Shown: positions 17,913 through 25,354 of the stretch, in pieces
How the letters are laid out: every line of letters starts with the position of its first letter
Position numbering within the stretch: the first letter of the stretch is position 1
Assembly: GCA_937146645.1 (NCBI GenBank)
Contig: CAKZRQ010000013.1
Location: 186,001-250,000, forward strand
Origin: an uncultured Cyclobacteriaceae bacterium
GTDB taxonomy: Bacteria > Bacteroidota > Bacteroidia > Cytophagales > Cyclobacteriaceae
DNA: 64,000 nucleotides
Direction: 5' to 3'
The notes under the pieces: model-generated
What the model saw: only the letters and a program-made list of their open reading frames with translations
Database searches by the model: none
What the model was told of the DNA's origin: nothing
Position numbers and translations under genes: made by a program

Positions 17913-19955
17913 TTAGCTGAGGATAGATTTAATTTTCTTTCGGATCCAGCTCCTTTTTCTTGGAACCTCACCAGTGATATCTTCCATAATATCGGTTCTG
18001 ACCCTGTTCAAGAATAATAGGGGCTTCTGCTGAACAAACTTGCGGTAAACCTTAATTGCATGCTGATCTGCATCGGTCCACTTTCGATCTGCTCTTGCTA
18101 CGAGCAAATGGATATCGCTTTTTCGAAGGGAATCATCTACGTAAGGATGATTGAGTAAGGAAGGGATTTCTATAAATTCAAATGAATCCTGATCTGAAGG
18201 ACAGTTCTCAGATATAAAAGCTTTTACTTTTTCAATCAATGTGCTTTTACCCTCCATAGGGTGAATGCTACATACAGTGATAACTGCTGGTGAATTCTTT
18301 CCAACCGAAGCTACCTTGAGCTCCTGAAGAAATAAGTTCATAGCTTGTCGGTCAAGAGTGTCAAAATCAATTGGAGATTTTTCTAACTTCTTCGGGTACA
18401 TCGGCAGAACTCCGCCCACATTCAGCTTCGTTAACTGAGAAGCATGATTGGGGGTTTTCAGGCTTGCATCGAGTAATTCAGCTCCAATCAAAACTCCGGA
18501 CGGAACCACCAACCCTACAATAAAAGATAGTGCAAGCATGATAATAGCCTTAGACTTTTCTGGCTGAGCAGGATAAAATGGCTTATCAATAACCTTCAGG
18601 TTACTAGACATGAGCATGTTATACTTATGCAGTCTGGCCTGATTAAAAGAGTGCAAATTCTCAAGGTACTCACGCTCTGCAACGTCAATTTCTCCTTCAA
18701 GTCTTTTCAAAGTAGATCCCAAAGGAGCAAAACGATCATAAATCTGATCATATTCCTTCATTCTACGATCCATCACCTCAATTCTTGCCGTGGACTCCTC
18801 CACGGTAATGACTGAAGTCAACCATTGAGTAAGAAGATTTTGAGTACTGACACCATCTGAAGTCTGACTTGTTTCCATAACTCCATAAGTCACATCCATC
18901 ATCTCATTCCTCAGATTTGAAATTTTGCTTTCGAGCTCATACTTGAGATTCTCATCTGCAGAACTTCCTTCTTCTGAACCCATTAATTGGAGCTCCATGA
19001 GAGCAAAGTTGTAATCCGCAATCTTTCCTTGATTCTGGGCTATTTGTCTCTGCAATGCCGCTAGGGAATTTTTGTCTTTTATTTCCAGGTTTACCCTTTC
19101 TAAAGATGACTCTGCCGCAGCTTTCGTTCTAAGCTCCTCCTGATATTTTTTGATCAATTCTTCTCTATTTCCAGCGATGAATCTGGTTTGCTCATAGTAG
19201 TTTATAATCTGATTCTTTACGCGGAACCTGAGAAGTTCATCCTCAGCGGACTGAAGTCTAGAAAGAGTTTTCTGGGTTGCTTCTTCAAAGAAATTAATCA
19301 CTGAATCAGTTTGACCTTCTTTTATACTCTTTTGCTTTGTGAGAAAAATATCTGTTAGCAAAACCAACACTTGCTGAGATAGATAAGGGTCGATCGAAGT
19401 ATACTCCATGCGAATCATATCAGAACTTCCTTCCCTTGTCACTTTCAAATTTTCCAAGGTCTCAAGCCCAATAAATGGGTTCTTTGAGTGCATAATCTCA
19501 TAAATGGGATTTTCCTTATCCATTTCCGAGACTTCTCTGATTTTACTAAAAACCTCATCAGGCGTATCTTTTGCATCAATGTCAAAAGGAACCTCCTCTA
19601 AAAGGCTATACCACTCTTGAAGGTTGTCGCCGATTAGAACCTGCTTACCGTTTGCTTGGGCAAGCATTAAATCTGCGAGCAGCCTCCCAGATAATTCCTG
19701 ATAGGTTTCAAATGAGGTCGCCAAGTTGATCAGGTTTTCCATCTCATTATTCGTGTAGGCATAATCCACACGCTGACCCTTATTGCTTTCAATATTATAA
19801 CCTGATATCAATCCTGTATTTAGCAAGGTGTGGCTGCTGTATTGCTTCTTTGTATTCAAAGACATCCATGCAGTAGCACCTGCCAAAATCAATGCAGAGA
19901 GAATAATGTAGGGTGCGAAACGCACCAATAGCCGAACAATCTGTACAAAAGTCAT
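17913..19955 (-). CDS. Wzz/Wzc-like polysaccharide co-polymerase with degenerate ATPase tail
   Basis: A 680-residue inner-membrane protein. A first membrane segment lies at about 14-33, a long periplasmic coiled-coil region at about 200-450, and a second membrane segment at about 490-520 (IIMLALSFIVGLVVPSGVLI). A cytoplasmic tail of about 150 residues follows. The tail keeps a P-loop-like SIHPMEGKSTLIEKV but I see no Walker A' (DxDxR-like), no clear Walker B and no tyrosine-rich C-terminus, so it is probably not an active BY-kinase. It should control chain length and link synthesis to export. It sits between the half-size TolC and a glycosyltransferase in the same operon (2- and 3-bp gaps). 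Confidence 0.82.
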   Translation of the reverse strand: MTFVQIVRLLVRFAPYIILSALILAGATAWMSLNTKKQYSSHTLLNTGLISGYNIESNKGQRVDYAYTNNEMENLINLATSFETYQELSGRLLADLMLAQANGKQVLIGDNLQEWYSLLEEVPFDIDAKDTPDEVFSKIREVSEMDKENPIYEIMHSKNPFIGLETLENLKVTREGSSDMIRMEYTSIDPYLSQQVLVLLTDIFLTKQKSIKEGQTDSVINFFEEATQKTLSRLQSAEDELLRFRVKNQIINYYEQTRFIAGNREELIKKYQEELRTKAAAESSLERVNLEIKDKNSLAALQRQIAQNQGKIADYNFALMELQLMGSEEGSSADENLKYELESKISNLRNEMMDVTYGVMETSQTSDGVSTQNLLTQWLTSVITVEESTARIEVMDRRMKEYDQIYDRFAPLGSTLKRLEGEIDVAEREYLENLHSFNQARLHKYNMLMSSNLKVIDKPFYPAQPEKSKAIIMLALSFIVGLVVPSGVLIGAELLDASLKTPNHASQLTKLNVGGVLPMYPKKLEKSPIDFDTLDRQAMNLFLQELKVASVGKNSPAVITVCSIHPMEGKSTLIEKVKAFISENCPSDQDSFEFIEIPSLLNHPYVDDSLRKSDIHLLVARADRKWTDADQHAIKVYRKFVQQKPLLFLNRVRTDIMEDITGEVPRKRSWIRKKIKSILS

Positions 19956-19957
19956 GA

Positions 19958-20665
19958 TTAATAGAAAATTGGGGATCCTACAATTTCTTCCAGGGTACGC
20001 TTATAATACCAGGCATCACTTCTGGATTTCTCGAGCTCGATTTGTGCCGTGGTTAAAATGTCCATGGCCATTCGGTATTCATCTATGTCAGCAGTTCCCT
20101 GCTTGAAGTAAGATTCAGTAACCTGAACCGCAGCTTCATCAGCCTCCACTTTTAATGCCTGAAGTTTTATGGTCTTCAGGGTTCTTTCAAGGCTGTTGTA
20201 GCGTTTGATTACTTCTTCAGTAATCACATTTCTCAGGTCCTCTTTCTGGTACTCCATTTCTTCTATAGCCAGCTTGCTGATCTTTACCCTGTTTCCTTGA
20301 TTAGTCAATTCTGAAATAGGCAGCCTCAGCTGAACACCTACGCTGAACGTGGAAAAGTTACTTGTTCGCCACACTCTTTGGTTATCCACGCTGGTGGTAA
20401 GGTTATCCGCCACAACCCCATTTCCATAATTATATCCTCCGGTCAAGGCGAGGTGCTGAAGCCATGCTTTGCGACTTAATGCGATCTCTTCCATCTTTTG
20501 CTCCTGTCCTTTAGAAAGTCTTTGGATTAGGGGTGCCTTGTCCAAAGCTTCCTGGATCAATGAGTCCAAAGGTCTTAACCTGTCCATACTCAATCCCTTG
20601 AGATCTTGAGCTTCCAGACTCAAGCTGAAAAGAAGAGTTAAGAAAATAATTAGTATCCGTTTCAT
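19958..20665 (-). CDS. Half-size TolC-family outer membrane protein
   Basis: A 235-residue secreted protein with signal peptide (LLFSLSLEAQ at about 10-20) and a single TolC/OEP-like repeat: periplasmic helices, then beta strands (LALTGGYNYGNGV, FSVGVQLRLPI) and more helices ending LEEIVGSPIFY. Full TolC proteins have two such repeats and exceed 400 residues, so this could form a barrel only by higher oligomerisation. No Wza-type SLBB export protein is present in the locus, so this may be the outer-membrane exit or part of it. Both ends look natural; I see no frameshift. Confidence 0.72.
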   Translation of the reverse strand: MKRILIIFLTLLFSLSLEAQDLKGLSMDRLRPLDSLIQEALDKAPLIQRLSKGQEQKMEEIALSRKAWLQHLALTGGYNYGNGVVADNLTTSVDNQRVWRTSNFSTFSVGVQLRLPISELTNQGNRVKISKLAIEEMEYQKEDLRNVITEEVIKRYNSLERTLKTIKLQALKVEADEAAVQVTESYFKQGTADIDEYRMAMDILTTAQIELEKSRSDAWYYKRTLEEIVGSPIFY

Positions 20666-20675
20666 ATTTGAAGTG

Positions 20676-21827
20676 TTAAAGTTCAGAGAGAGCGGAACTT
20701 CTTAGCTTTTCAAGGTTGGCAACCTTCTTAGGTCGCTGCTTCATGAATGGCTGCTCGATCCATCTGAATGCTATTACACTACAAAGGAAAATTATAGGGA
20801 GGATGATAATCAGACTTATCGATAACTGACCGAAATAGCCCGACCATTGACCGAACCTGCCGATAAATGAATAAAAGGCTTCTAACAGAGGCAAATGCAT
20901 CAAATACAGCGTATAGCACATTCCTCCTATGATACTGATCCATGAAATGGATAATAATTTCCTCGTGTACTTTCCATAAATGATGGACAAAAAGAGGCCC
21001 AGCAGACTAATTTCAAAGACCAAAGACTTAACGAGTTCCTCTGTCCAGGTAAAGGCTAGGGTCAAAAGCAATAAGGGAAAAAGTATGTCCCAAAGCTTAA
21101 ACTGCTGAATCCACTTTACAGGAAATTTGAATAGGTCTGCTGCAAGAATACCAACCATGAAATGAGGCAGCTGACCAAAAAGTGTAGCTTTCCAGGGGTG
21201 CAGATTCCAGCCTAGCAAGTTTTGAATGACTACCCAAAACACAATAAATAAAAGCATCCCCAGGCGGCGCTTATTGACTGATTTCAGTCTGAAATATCCC
21301 ATTGCAATAAATGGCGCAAGGAGATAAAACTGAATTTCTACTTCGAGAGACCAGGCAACAGGATTTATAATGGAATACTCCTGGAAGAATAGCTGATGTG
21401 TATAGGTGATCGTTGCAAGAAAATGCCAGAGGATGGTTTTAACCGGATACATCTGAATGACCAGGAGAATAATCGCACAGAAACTCATCCAGAAAATAAA
21501 TGGAGGTTCAATTCTCGACCACCTTCTTTTAAGATAGTCCATATAACTCCAATTATTTGCTTGCTTGGTAAAGGGCAGAGATAGGATAAACCCACTAATA
21601 GCGAAGAAAATAAAAACCCCAATAGTCCCTCTGGATATGAGAAAGGACACAAAGTCTTCAGTGGGATTCAATTCAGGCAGAGAGCCATATTTAAACAACC
21701 TTTCGTTTGCATGCTGAAAGATTACCGGGACTATAGCAAGAAACCTCATCCCGTCAATGAAAGGGATATGCTTACCTGTGCTTGGCTTGCGAATTAACCG
21801 ATCACGCCATTGAGATAAATAATTCAT
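20676..21827 (-). CDS. Acyltransferase family 3 (OafA/YrhL-like)
   Basis: A 383-residue integral membrane O-acyltransferase with about ten hydrophobic segments. The family signature is near the N-terminus, GMRFLAIVPVIFQHANE, including the catalytic-type Arg and His, followed by GVFIFFAISGFILSLPF and RRWSRIEPPFIFW. Such enzymes acetylate or otherwise acylate sugars of surface glycans. It lies 2 bp after the initiating sugar transferase and 10 bp before the half-size TolC gene. No C-terminal SGNH domain is present. Confidence 0.88.
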   Translation of the reverse strand: MNYLSQWRDRLIRKPSTGKHIPFIDGMRFLAIVPVIFQHANERLFKYGSLPELNPTEDFVSFLISRGTIGVFIFFAISGFILSLPFTKQANNWSYMDYLKRRWSRIEPPFIFWMSFCAIILLVIQMYPVKTILWHFLATITYTHQLFFQEYSIINPVAWSLEVEIQFYLLAPFIAMGYFRLKSVNKRRLGMLLFIVFWVVIQNLLGWNLHPWKATLFGQLPHFMVGILAADLFKFPVKWIQQFKLWDILFPLLLLTLAFTWTEELVKSLVFEISLLGLFLSIIYGKYTRKLLSISWISIIGGMCYTLYLMHLPLLEAFYSFIGRFGQWSGYFGQLSISLIIILPIIFLCSVIAFRWIEQPFMKQRPKKVANLEKLRSSALSEL

Positions 21828-21829
21828 GG

Positions 21830-22606
21830 CTAAACGTTCTCGTGTTGTATTGCGGCCAGAGGAGTCTTTGCCAGAATCTTAATATCCATCCAGAAATTAT
21901 GGTTCTGAGCATAATGGATATCTAATGCACATCTTGATTTAGCATCAACGCCCTTTTTCCCTCTCTCCGTAACCTGCCATAGTCCGGTCAAACCTGCTGG
22001 TCCCATGAAGCGTCCAATAGATTCATCTGATGTTAATTTTTCTGCTTCATAAAGCGGAAGGGGTCTATTACCAACCAATGACATGTCTCCAATAAGGATG
22101 TTGAAAAGCTGCGGTAACTCATCAATACTCAAGTTTCGGATCCACTTTCCAACCTTGGTTATTCTTGGGTCATTCTCAAACTTGACGAAAGCTTGAGCCT
22201 CAGCCTTTTCTTTTTGTTGTTCATATGCCCTTTCTGTCAAGATGCCTTCGTCCTGAAGTCTGACAGCTTCCATCCCAAGGGAGATTATCTTGTCACGAGT
22301 CAGTTCTTGTATTTCCTGATCACCTTTCTCGCTTTGCCCATAAGCATTTAGATGCTTCATTTTGTCAACCAGTTGATCAGCATCTGTACGCATGGATCTA
22401 AACTTGTAAAACTTAAAAATATGGTAGTTCATCCCTACCCGATAAGAGTAGTAAAAAACAGGTCCTTTTGACTCAAGCCTAATAAGCAATGCCACTATTG
22501 CGAGCAAAGGGCTTAACACCAGAATAAGAGAAAAAGAGACTAAAATATCAAAAGCTCTTTTCGCACTTGGAAGTGTTTCCAATGGGTTTTTCTTCAATCT
22601 TTTCAT
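21830..22606 (-). CDS. Initiating sugar transferase (polyprenyl-phosphate glycosyl-1-phosphate transferase)
   Basis: A 258-residue bacterial sugar transferase: one membrane helix (ILVSFSLILVLSPLLAIVAL), the core VFYYSYRVGMNY and FKFYKFRSMRTDADQ, then NDPRITKVGKWIR, LSIDELPQLFNILIGDMSLV and GLTGLWQVTERG. It transfers a sugar phosphate to undecaprenyl phosphate, starting repeat-unit synthesis. An extra stretch of about 65 residues at 80-145 (rich in Glu, Lys, Gln) separates the FRSMRTD motif from NDPR. It is the first gene after repeat site D. The -7 element lies only 4 nt before the ATG, so either translation is leaderless or the real start is slightly downstream. Confidence 0.9.
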   Translation of the reverse strand: MKRLKKNPLETLPSAKRAFDILVSFSLILVLSPLLAIVALLIRLESKGPVFYYSYRVGMNYHIFKFYKFRSMRTDADQLVDKMKHLNAYGQSEKGDQEIQELTRDKIISLGMEAVRLQDEGILTERAYEQQKEKAEAQAFVKFENDPRITKVGKWIRNLSIDELPQLFNILIGDMSLVGNRPLPLYEAEKLTSDESIGRFMGPAGLTGLWQVTERGKKGVDAKSRCALDIHYAQNHNFWMDIKILAKTPLAAIQHENV

Positions 22607-22610
22607 ACTC

Positions 22611-22700
22611 CAAAAGTATGGTCAAAAACAGCCTTAAGAGGGTATTATCGGTGATTGACGCTATTTTGCCGACCAATGGAAGAGAAAGAATGATAAGTGC
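22611..22700 (-). promoter_or_regulatory. LytTR-type repeats and promoter of the main EPS operon (site D)
   Basis: Minus-strand repeats in exact 21-bp register: GCACTTATCATT (22689-22700), CCATTGGTCGGC (22668-22679) and TCAATCACCGAT (22647-22658). The last begins exactly 40 nt upstream of TACTTTTG (22611-22618). The first two repeats are weaker matches to the consensus (7 of 12 each), but register and distance equal those at site C, which also has TACTTTTG. Confidence 0.7.
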
Positions 22701-22725
22701 AAGTTACCCCTGAAGGCATAAAAAA

Positions 22726-22750
22726 AGAGCCCAGCAATTTGCCAGGCTCT
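22726..22750 (-). terminator. Rho-independent terminator after the LruC lipoprotein gene
   Basis: An inverted repeat AGAGCC...GGCTCT with inner GCAA/TTGC pairs and two internal mismatches. On the minus strand it is followed by a run of seven T. It lies 20 bp past the LruC stop codon and upstream of site D, so it separates the receiver/LruC unit from the EPS operon. Confidence 0.8.
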
Positions 22751-22769
22751 GAATCAAGGGTGATTAAAC

Positions 22770-24812
22770 TTACTTCTTAAAAATCCTTGATAAATCTCGA
22801 TAACCTTGTTGGTCCCTGTACCAATCCAGATAAGAGAAACCTGAACTTTTGGCCCATGTATCAAATCTCAGGTGCGCTCCTCTCACATCCATACTCTCCA
22901 TCGGGTAATCAAAACTCTCCGGGATGTGAATGGCCCAAGGTAAACTCGTCCTTGACACATAATATCTGGACTGATTTGGATTAGAATTATCGTTTTCCGT
23001 CCCAAATAATTCTTGTCTTGCCAGGTCTGTCGGCTGATAGTTTGGAAGATGAACCTCCCTACCTCGATCCTGCGAAATAATAGCAAAGGGATTGTATGGA
23101 GCATTCCCAATTTCCGAAAGATTCACTGGTCCATTTAGCTCAATAATCAAGTCGACCTCTTTATCCTCCAGACTTCTAAGAGATGGATCAGTATTGATAA
23201 AATGACTGACTCCAAATAACTGATGAACATTATCTGCCACAATGAAAACTGCTTTGTTTTGACCGACTTCAGTCCCATTGGCATTCACATTAATCAGATT
23301 GGGCCCGAGGTTCATGCCGGTAGCATTTTTTATTTGGGATGGAACAAGGTTCGTTTGAAAACCAAAGCCATTCCTAAATCCTGCCCCAGCAGCTCTGAAT
23401 TTAAACTTGGCCTGAAGTTCATTTACCTGATTAGAGCTATTCATGATATATCTGAATCGATAATCGACAACCAAATCGTTGAAGTCATAATCCCCCATAG
23501 CCGGCCAATTATCTTCAAAAGCTAAACTACCAAACGAGGATGCTGAAGGATAGTAGCTGTCATAGGCACGGTTAGGGTCATCCGGATACTCGTCAAGATT
23601 ATCATTGATGCCATCATTGTCCCGATCTAAAGTTCCCGGCTTATCAATAGGGCTGACATTTAAAGTTGAGATGGCCCGGACTGGATTTGAGCTGACAAAT
23701 AGAATGGCATCGTTGAAATCCTGATCACACCAACTTACATCTCTTCTTACATCCTCGAAGCCGAGAAGAAACTGCTCATTCTCTTCATCCCAAAGCAAAA
23801 CATTATGTTGCTTAAGTCTATCGTCTTGTTCCGGGTTAAGCTTTTTATCGGCAAAAACGCTATGATAATAATCACCCACTCCGGTGCTTCCATCCCAGCC
23901 GTTTGCCAGCAATACAATCCCAATGGATGTGCCTGGTTCGAACCTTCCTAGTTTAATCTTATGTCCGGATTCAAGCGACCCTCCGCTTCCTTTCTTAGAA
24001 AGGTTTGGGAAAAGTATGACCACCTCCTCTATATCTTCAGGTCTTTGTGGTGGACTACTCGTCTCATAGGTATAATATCCCAGGGAGTTTTTCCAGCCTG
24101 CACCCTCATGTACAAAGGTGAACCATACATCTGCCGTCTCTTGGATATCTAAGGTGGTCTTTTTGCCTTCAGCCAAATAAGTAGGGTGGAAATCAGGCAC
24201 AGGCTTGCCTTCTGGTAGTGAGGCATTAATATACTCCAGAAGTGTTGCCGAAATGTACTCCCTCTCTGGGTCCAAATTGTTCGGGAGCCCCTTGGAATCA
24301 TAAGTGGAGGCATAGGTCAACTGAAAGCCTTGACTTGCAGATTGCCTATAAACCCTTGCTCCTTCAAGCTCATCATTTTCTTCATAAGGGAGTACCTGAT
24401 CTTCTCTGACTTTCCCAACATAATCGAAGGAGATCCGATTATTTTCTACTGGAAGCAAAACCTTCTCCGTTATTCCTATATAATTTGCCTCCAGGAAAAC
24501 CTGACCCACTGAGCTTGGCAATGTTAACTCAGACTGCAAAACTCCCTCTTTATTAGTAAAACCCACAAATAACTCCTTGCCGGATTCTTGTTCAGAAACC
24601 AAGATTTTAACTCCTGAAAAAGGTAGCCCTCGATCGTCAGATAGGTTTACATTCAGGTTCACATTAGTGGTCACACTGAAATCAAAATTCCCGTATTCGT
24701 TTGAGCTTTGTAACTGGTCGGGGTCAAGCTTTTGTTGATCCTTCACAAAATCCGGTTCCTGAACGCAGGAAAAGGCCAGAATGCTGACTAGTAGTAAATA
24801 GAACTTTTTCAT
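22770..24812 (-). CDS. LruC-domain lipoprotein
   Basis: A 680-residue lipoprotein (lipobox at ILAFSC, Cys near 16). Residues about 40-130 look like an Ig-like/carboxypeptidase-regulatory domain. A DUF4114-like part follows (WCDQDFNDAILFVSSNPV near 365), then an acidic calcium-type loop DRDNDGINDNLDEYPDDP near 400, and the C-terminal LruC domain (SLAFEDNWPAMGDYDFNDLV and following). Proteins of this type are surface or periplasmic with no known reaction. It is the second gene after the stand-alone receiver, 10 bp apart, under repeat site E, which ties it to the polysaccharide regulon. A structural or adhesive role in the matrix is inference. Confidence 0.85.
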   Translation of the reverse strand: MKKFYLLLVSILAFSCVQEPDFVKDQQKLDPDQLQSSNEYGNFDFSVTTNVNLNVNLSDDRGLPFSGVKILVSEQESGKELFVGFTNKEGVLQSELTLPSSVGQVFLEANYIGITEKVLLPVENNRISFDYVGKVREDQVLPYEENDELEGARVYRQSASQGFQLTYASTYDSKGLPNNLDPEREYISATLLEYINASLPEGKPVPDFHPTYLAEGKKTTLDIQETADVWFTFVHEGAGWKNSLGYYTYETSSPPQRPEDIEEVVILFPNLSKKGSGGSLESGHKIKLGRFEPGTSIGIVLLANGWDGSTGVGDYYHSVFADKKLNPEQDDRLKQHNVLLWDEENEQFLLGFEDVRRDVSWCDQDFNDAILFVSSNPVRAISTLNVSPIDKPGTLDRDNDGINDNLDEYPDDPNRAYDSYYPSASSFGSLAFEDNWPAMGDYDFNDLVVDYRFRYIMNSSNQVNELQAKFKFRAAGAGFRNGFGFQTNLVPSQIKNATGMNLGPNLINVNANGTEVGQNKAVFIVADNVHQLFGVSHFINTDPSLRSLEDKEVDLIIELNGPVNLSEIGNAPYNPFAIISQDRGREVHLPNYQPTDLARQELFGTENDNSNPNQSRYYVSRTSLPWAIHIPESFDYPMESMDVRGAHLRFDTWAKSSGFSYLDWYRDQQGYRDLSRIFKK

Positions 24813-24822
24813 TATCTGGTTT

Positions 24823-25212
24823 TTAAGCTACCGAAGAGAAAGTTCCTACTTGAGAAAATGCCGGTAAGTGGCAGCTCACTCGCCATTTTAATTCGACTGG
24901 ATTAAATGGCTTGCTGATGCTATCCTTTGCACCCCATTGAAATGCCTGAATCCGTTGTTCGCTTTTATCCTTGTCTGTTAGAATAACCAATGGAATTCCT
25001 CTTTGCGCGGCTATGTGGCTGAGCCTATGAATACTACTTCCATTCTTATCATCTGGAAAATCAGCCAAAATTAAATCTGCATTATTCTTACTTAACCATG
25101 CTCCCGCTAAAGAGGAGTCAGAAAGCGCTTCTACAGAATATTCACTTCCAAAGTAATTGGATAGGAATAACCTCATCATATCGTTGTCTTCAACCAATAG
25201 TATCTTTTTCAT
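24823..25212 (-). CDS. Stand-alone response-regulator receiver protein
   Basis: A 129-residue single receiver domain without output domain: acidic pocket E8-D9, phospho-acceptor D51 in LILADFPDD, T79 and K101 in ISKPFNPVELKWRV. It could act as a phosphate sink, a protein-interaction switch, or a relay between kinases. No kinase is adjacent; the nearest is the PAS/GAF kinase at 5.3 kb, whose promoter has the same repeat type. The LruC lipoprotein gene follows after 10 bp. Confidence 0.88.
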   Translation of the reverse strand: MKKILLVEDNDMMRLFLSNYFGSEYSVEALSDSSLAGAWLSKNNADLILADFPDDKNGSSIHRLSHIAAQRGIPLVILTDKDKSEQRIQAFQWGAKDSISKPFNPVELKWRVSCHLPAFSQVGTFSSVA

Positions 25213-25237
25213 GTCTATTATTTTTGAGTGAATGCTT

Positions 25238-25327
25238 CAAAACTAGACATGTGGTCCCGGCCTTCTGATTATTTAAGACCAAAGGAGAAAAATCATCGAT
25301 AATTGGAGGCTAACAGAAGATGAGCTA
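25238..25327 (-). promoter_or_regulatory. LytTR-type repeats and promoter (site E)
   Basis: Minus-strand repeats in exact 21-bp register: TAGCTCATCTTC (25316-25327), CCAATTATCGAT (25295-25306) and CCTTTGGTCTTA (25274-25285). The last starts exactly 40 nt before TAGTTTTG (25238-25245), a full TAnnTTTG match. The outer repeats are weak individually; the middle one is strong. The receiver gene begins 25 nt after the -7 element. Confidence 0.6.
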
Positions 25328-25354
25328 AAAATGAAATTTGGAGACGCTTAAGGC

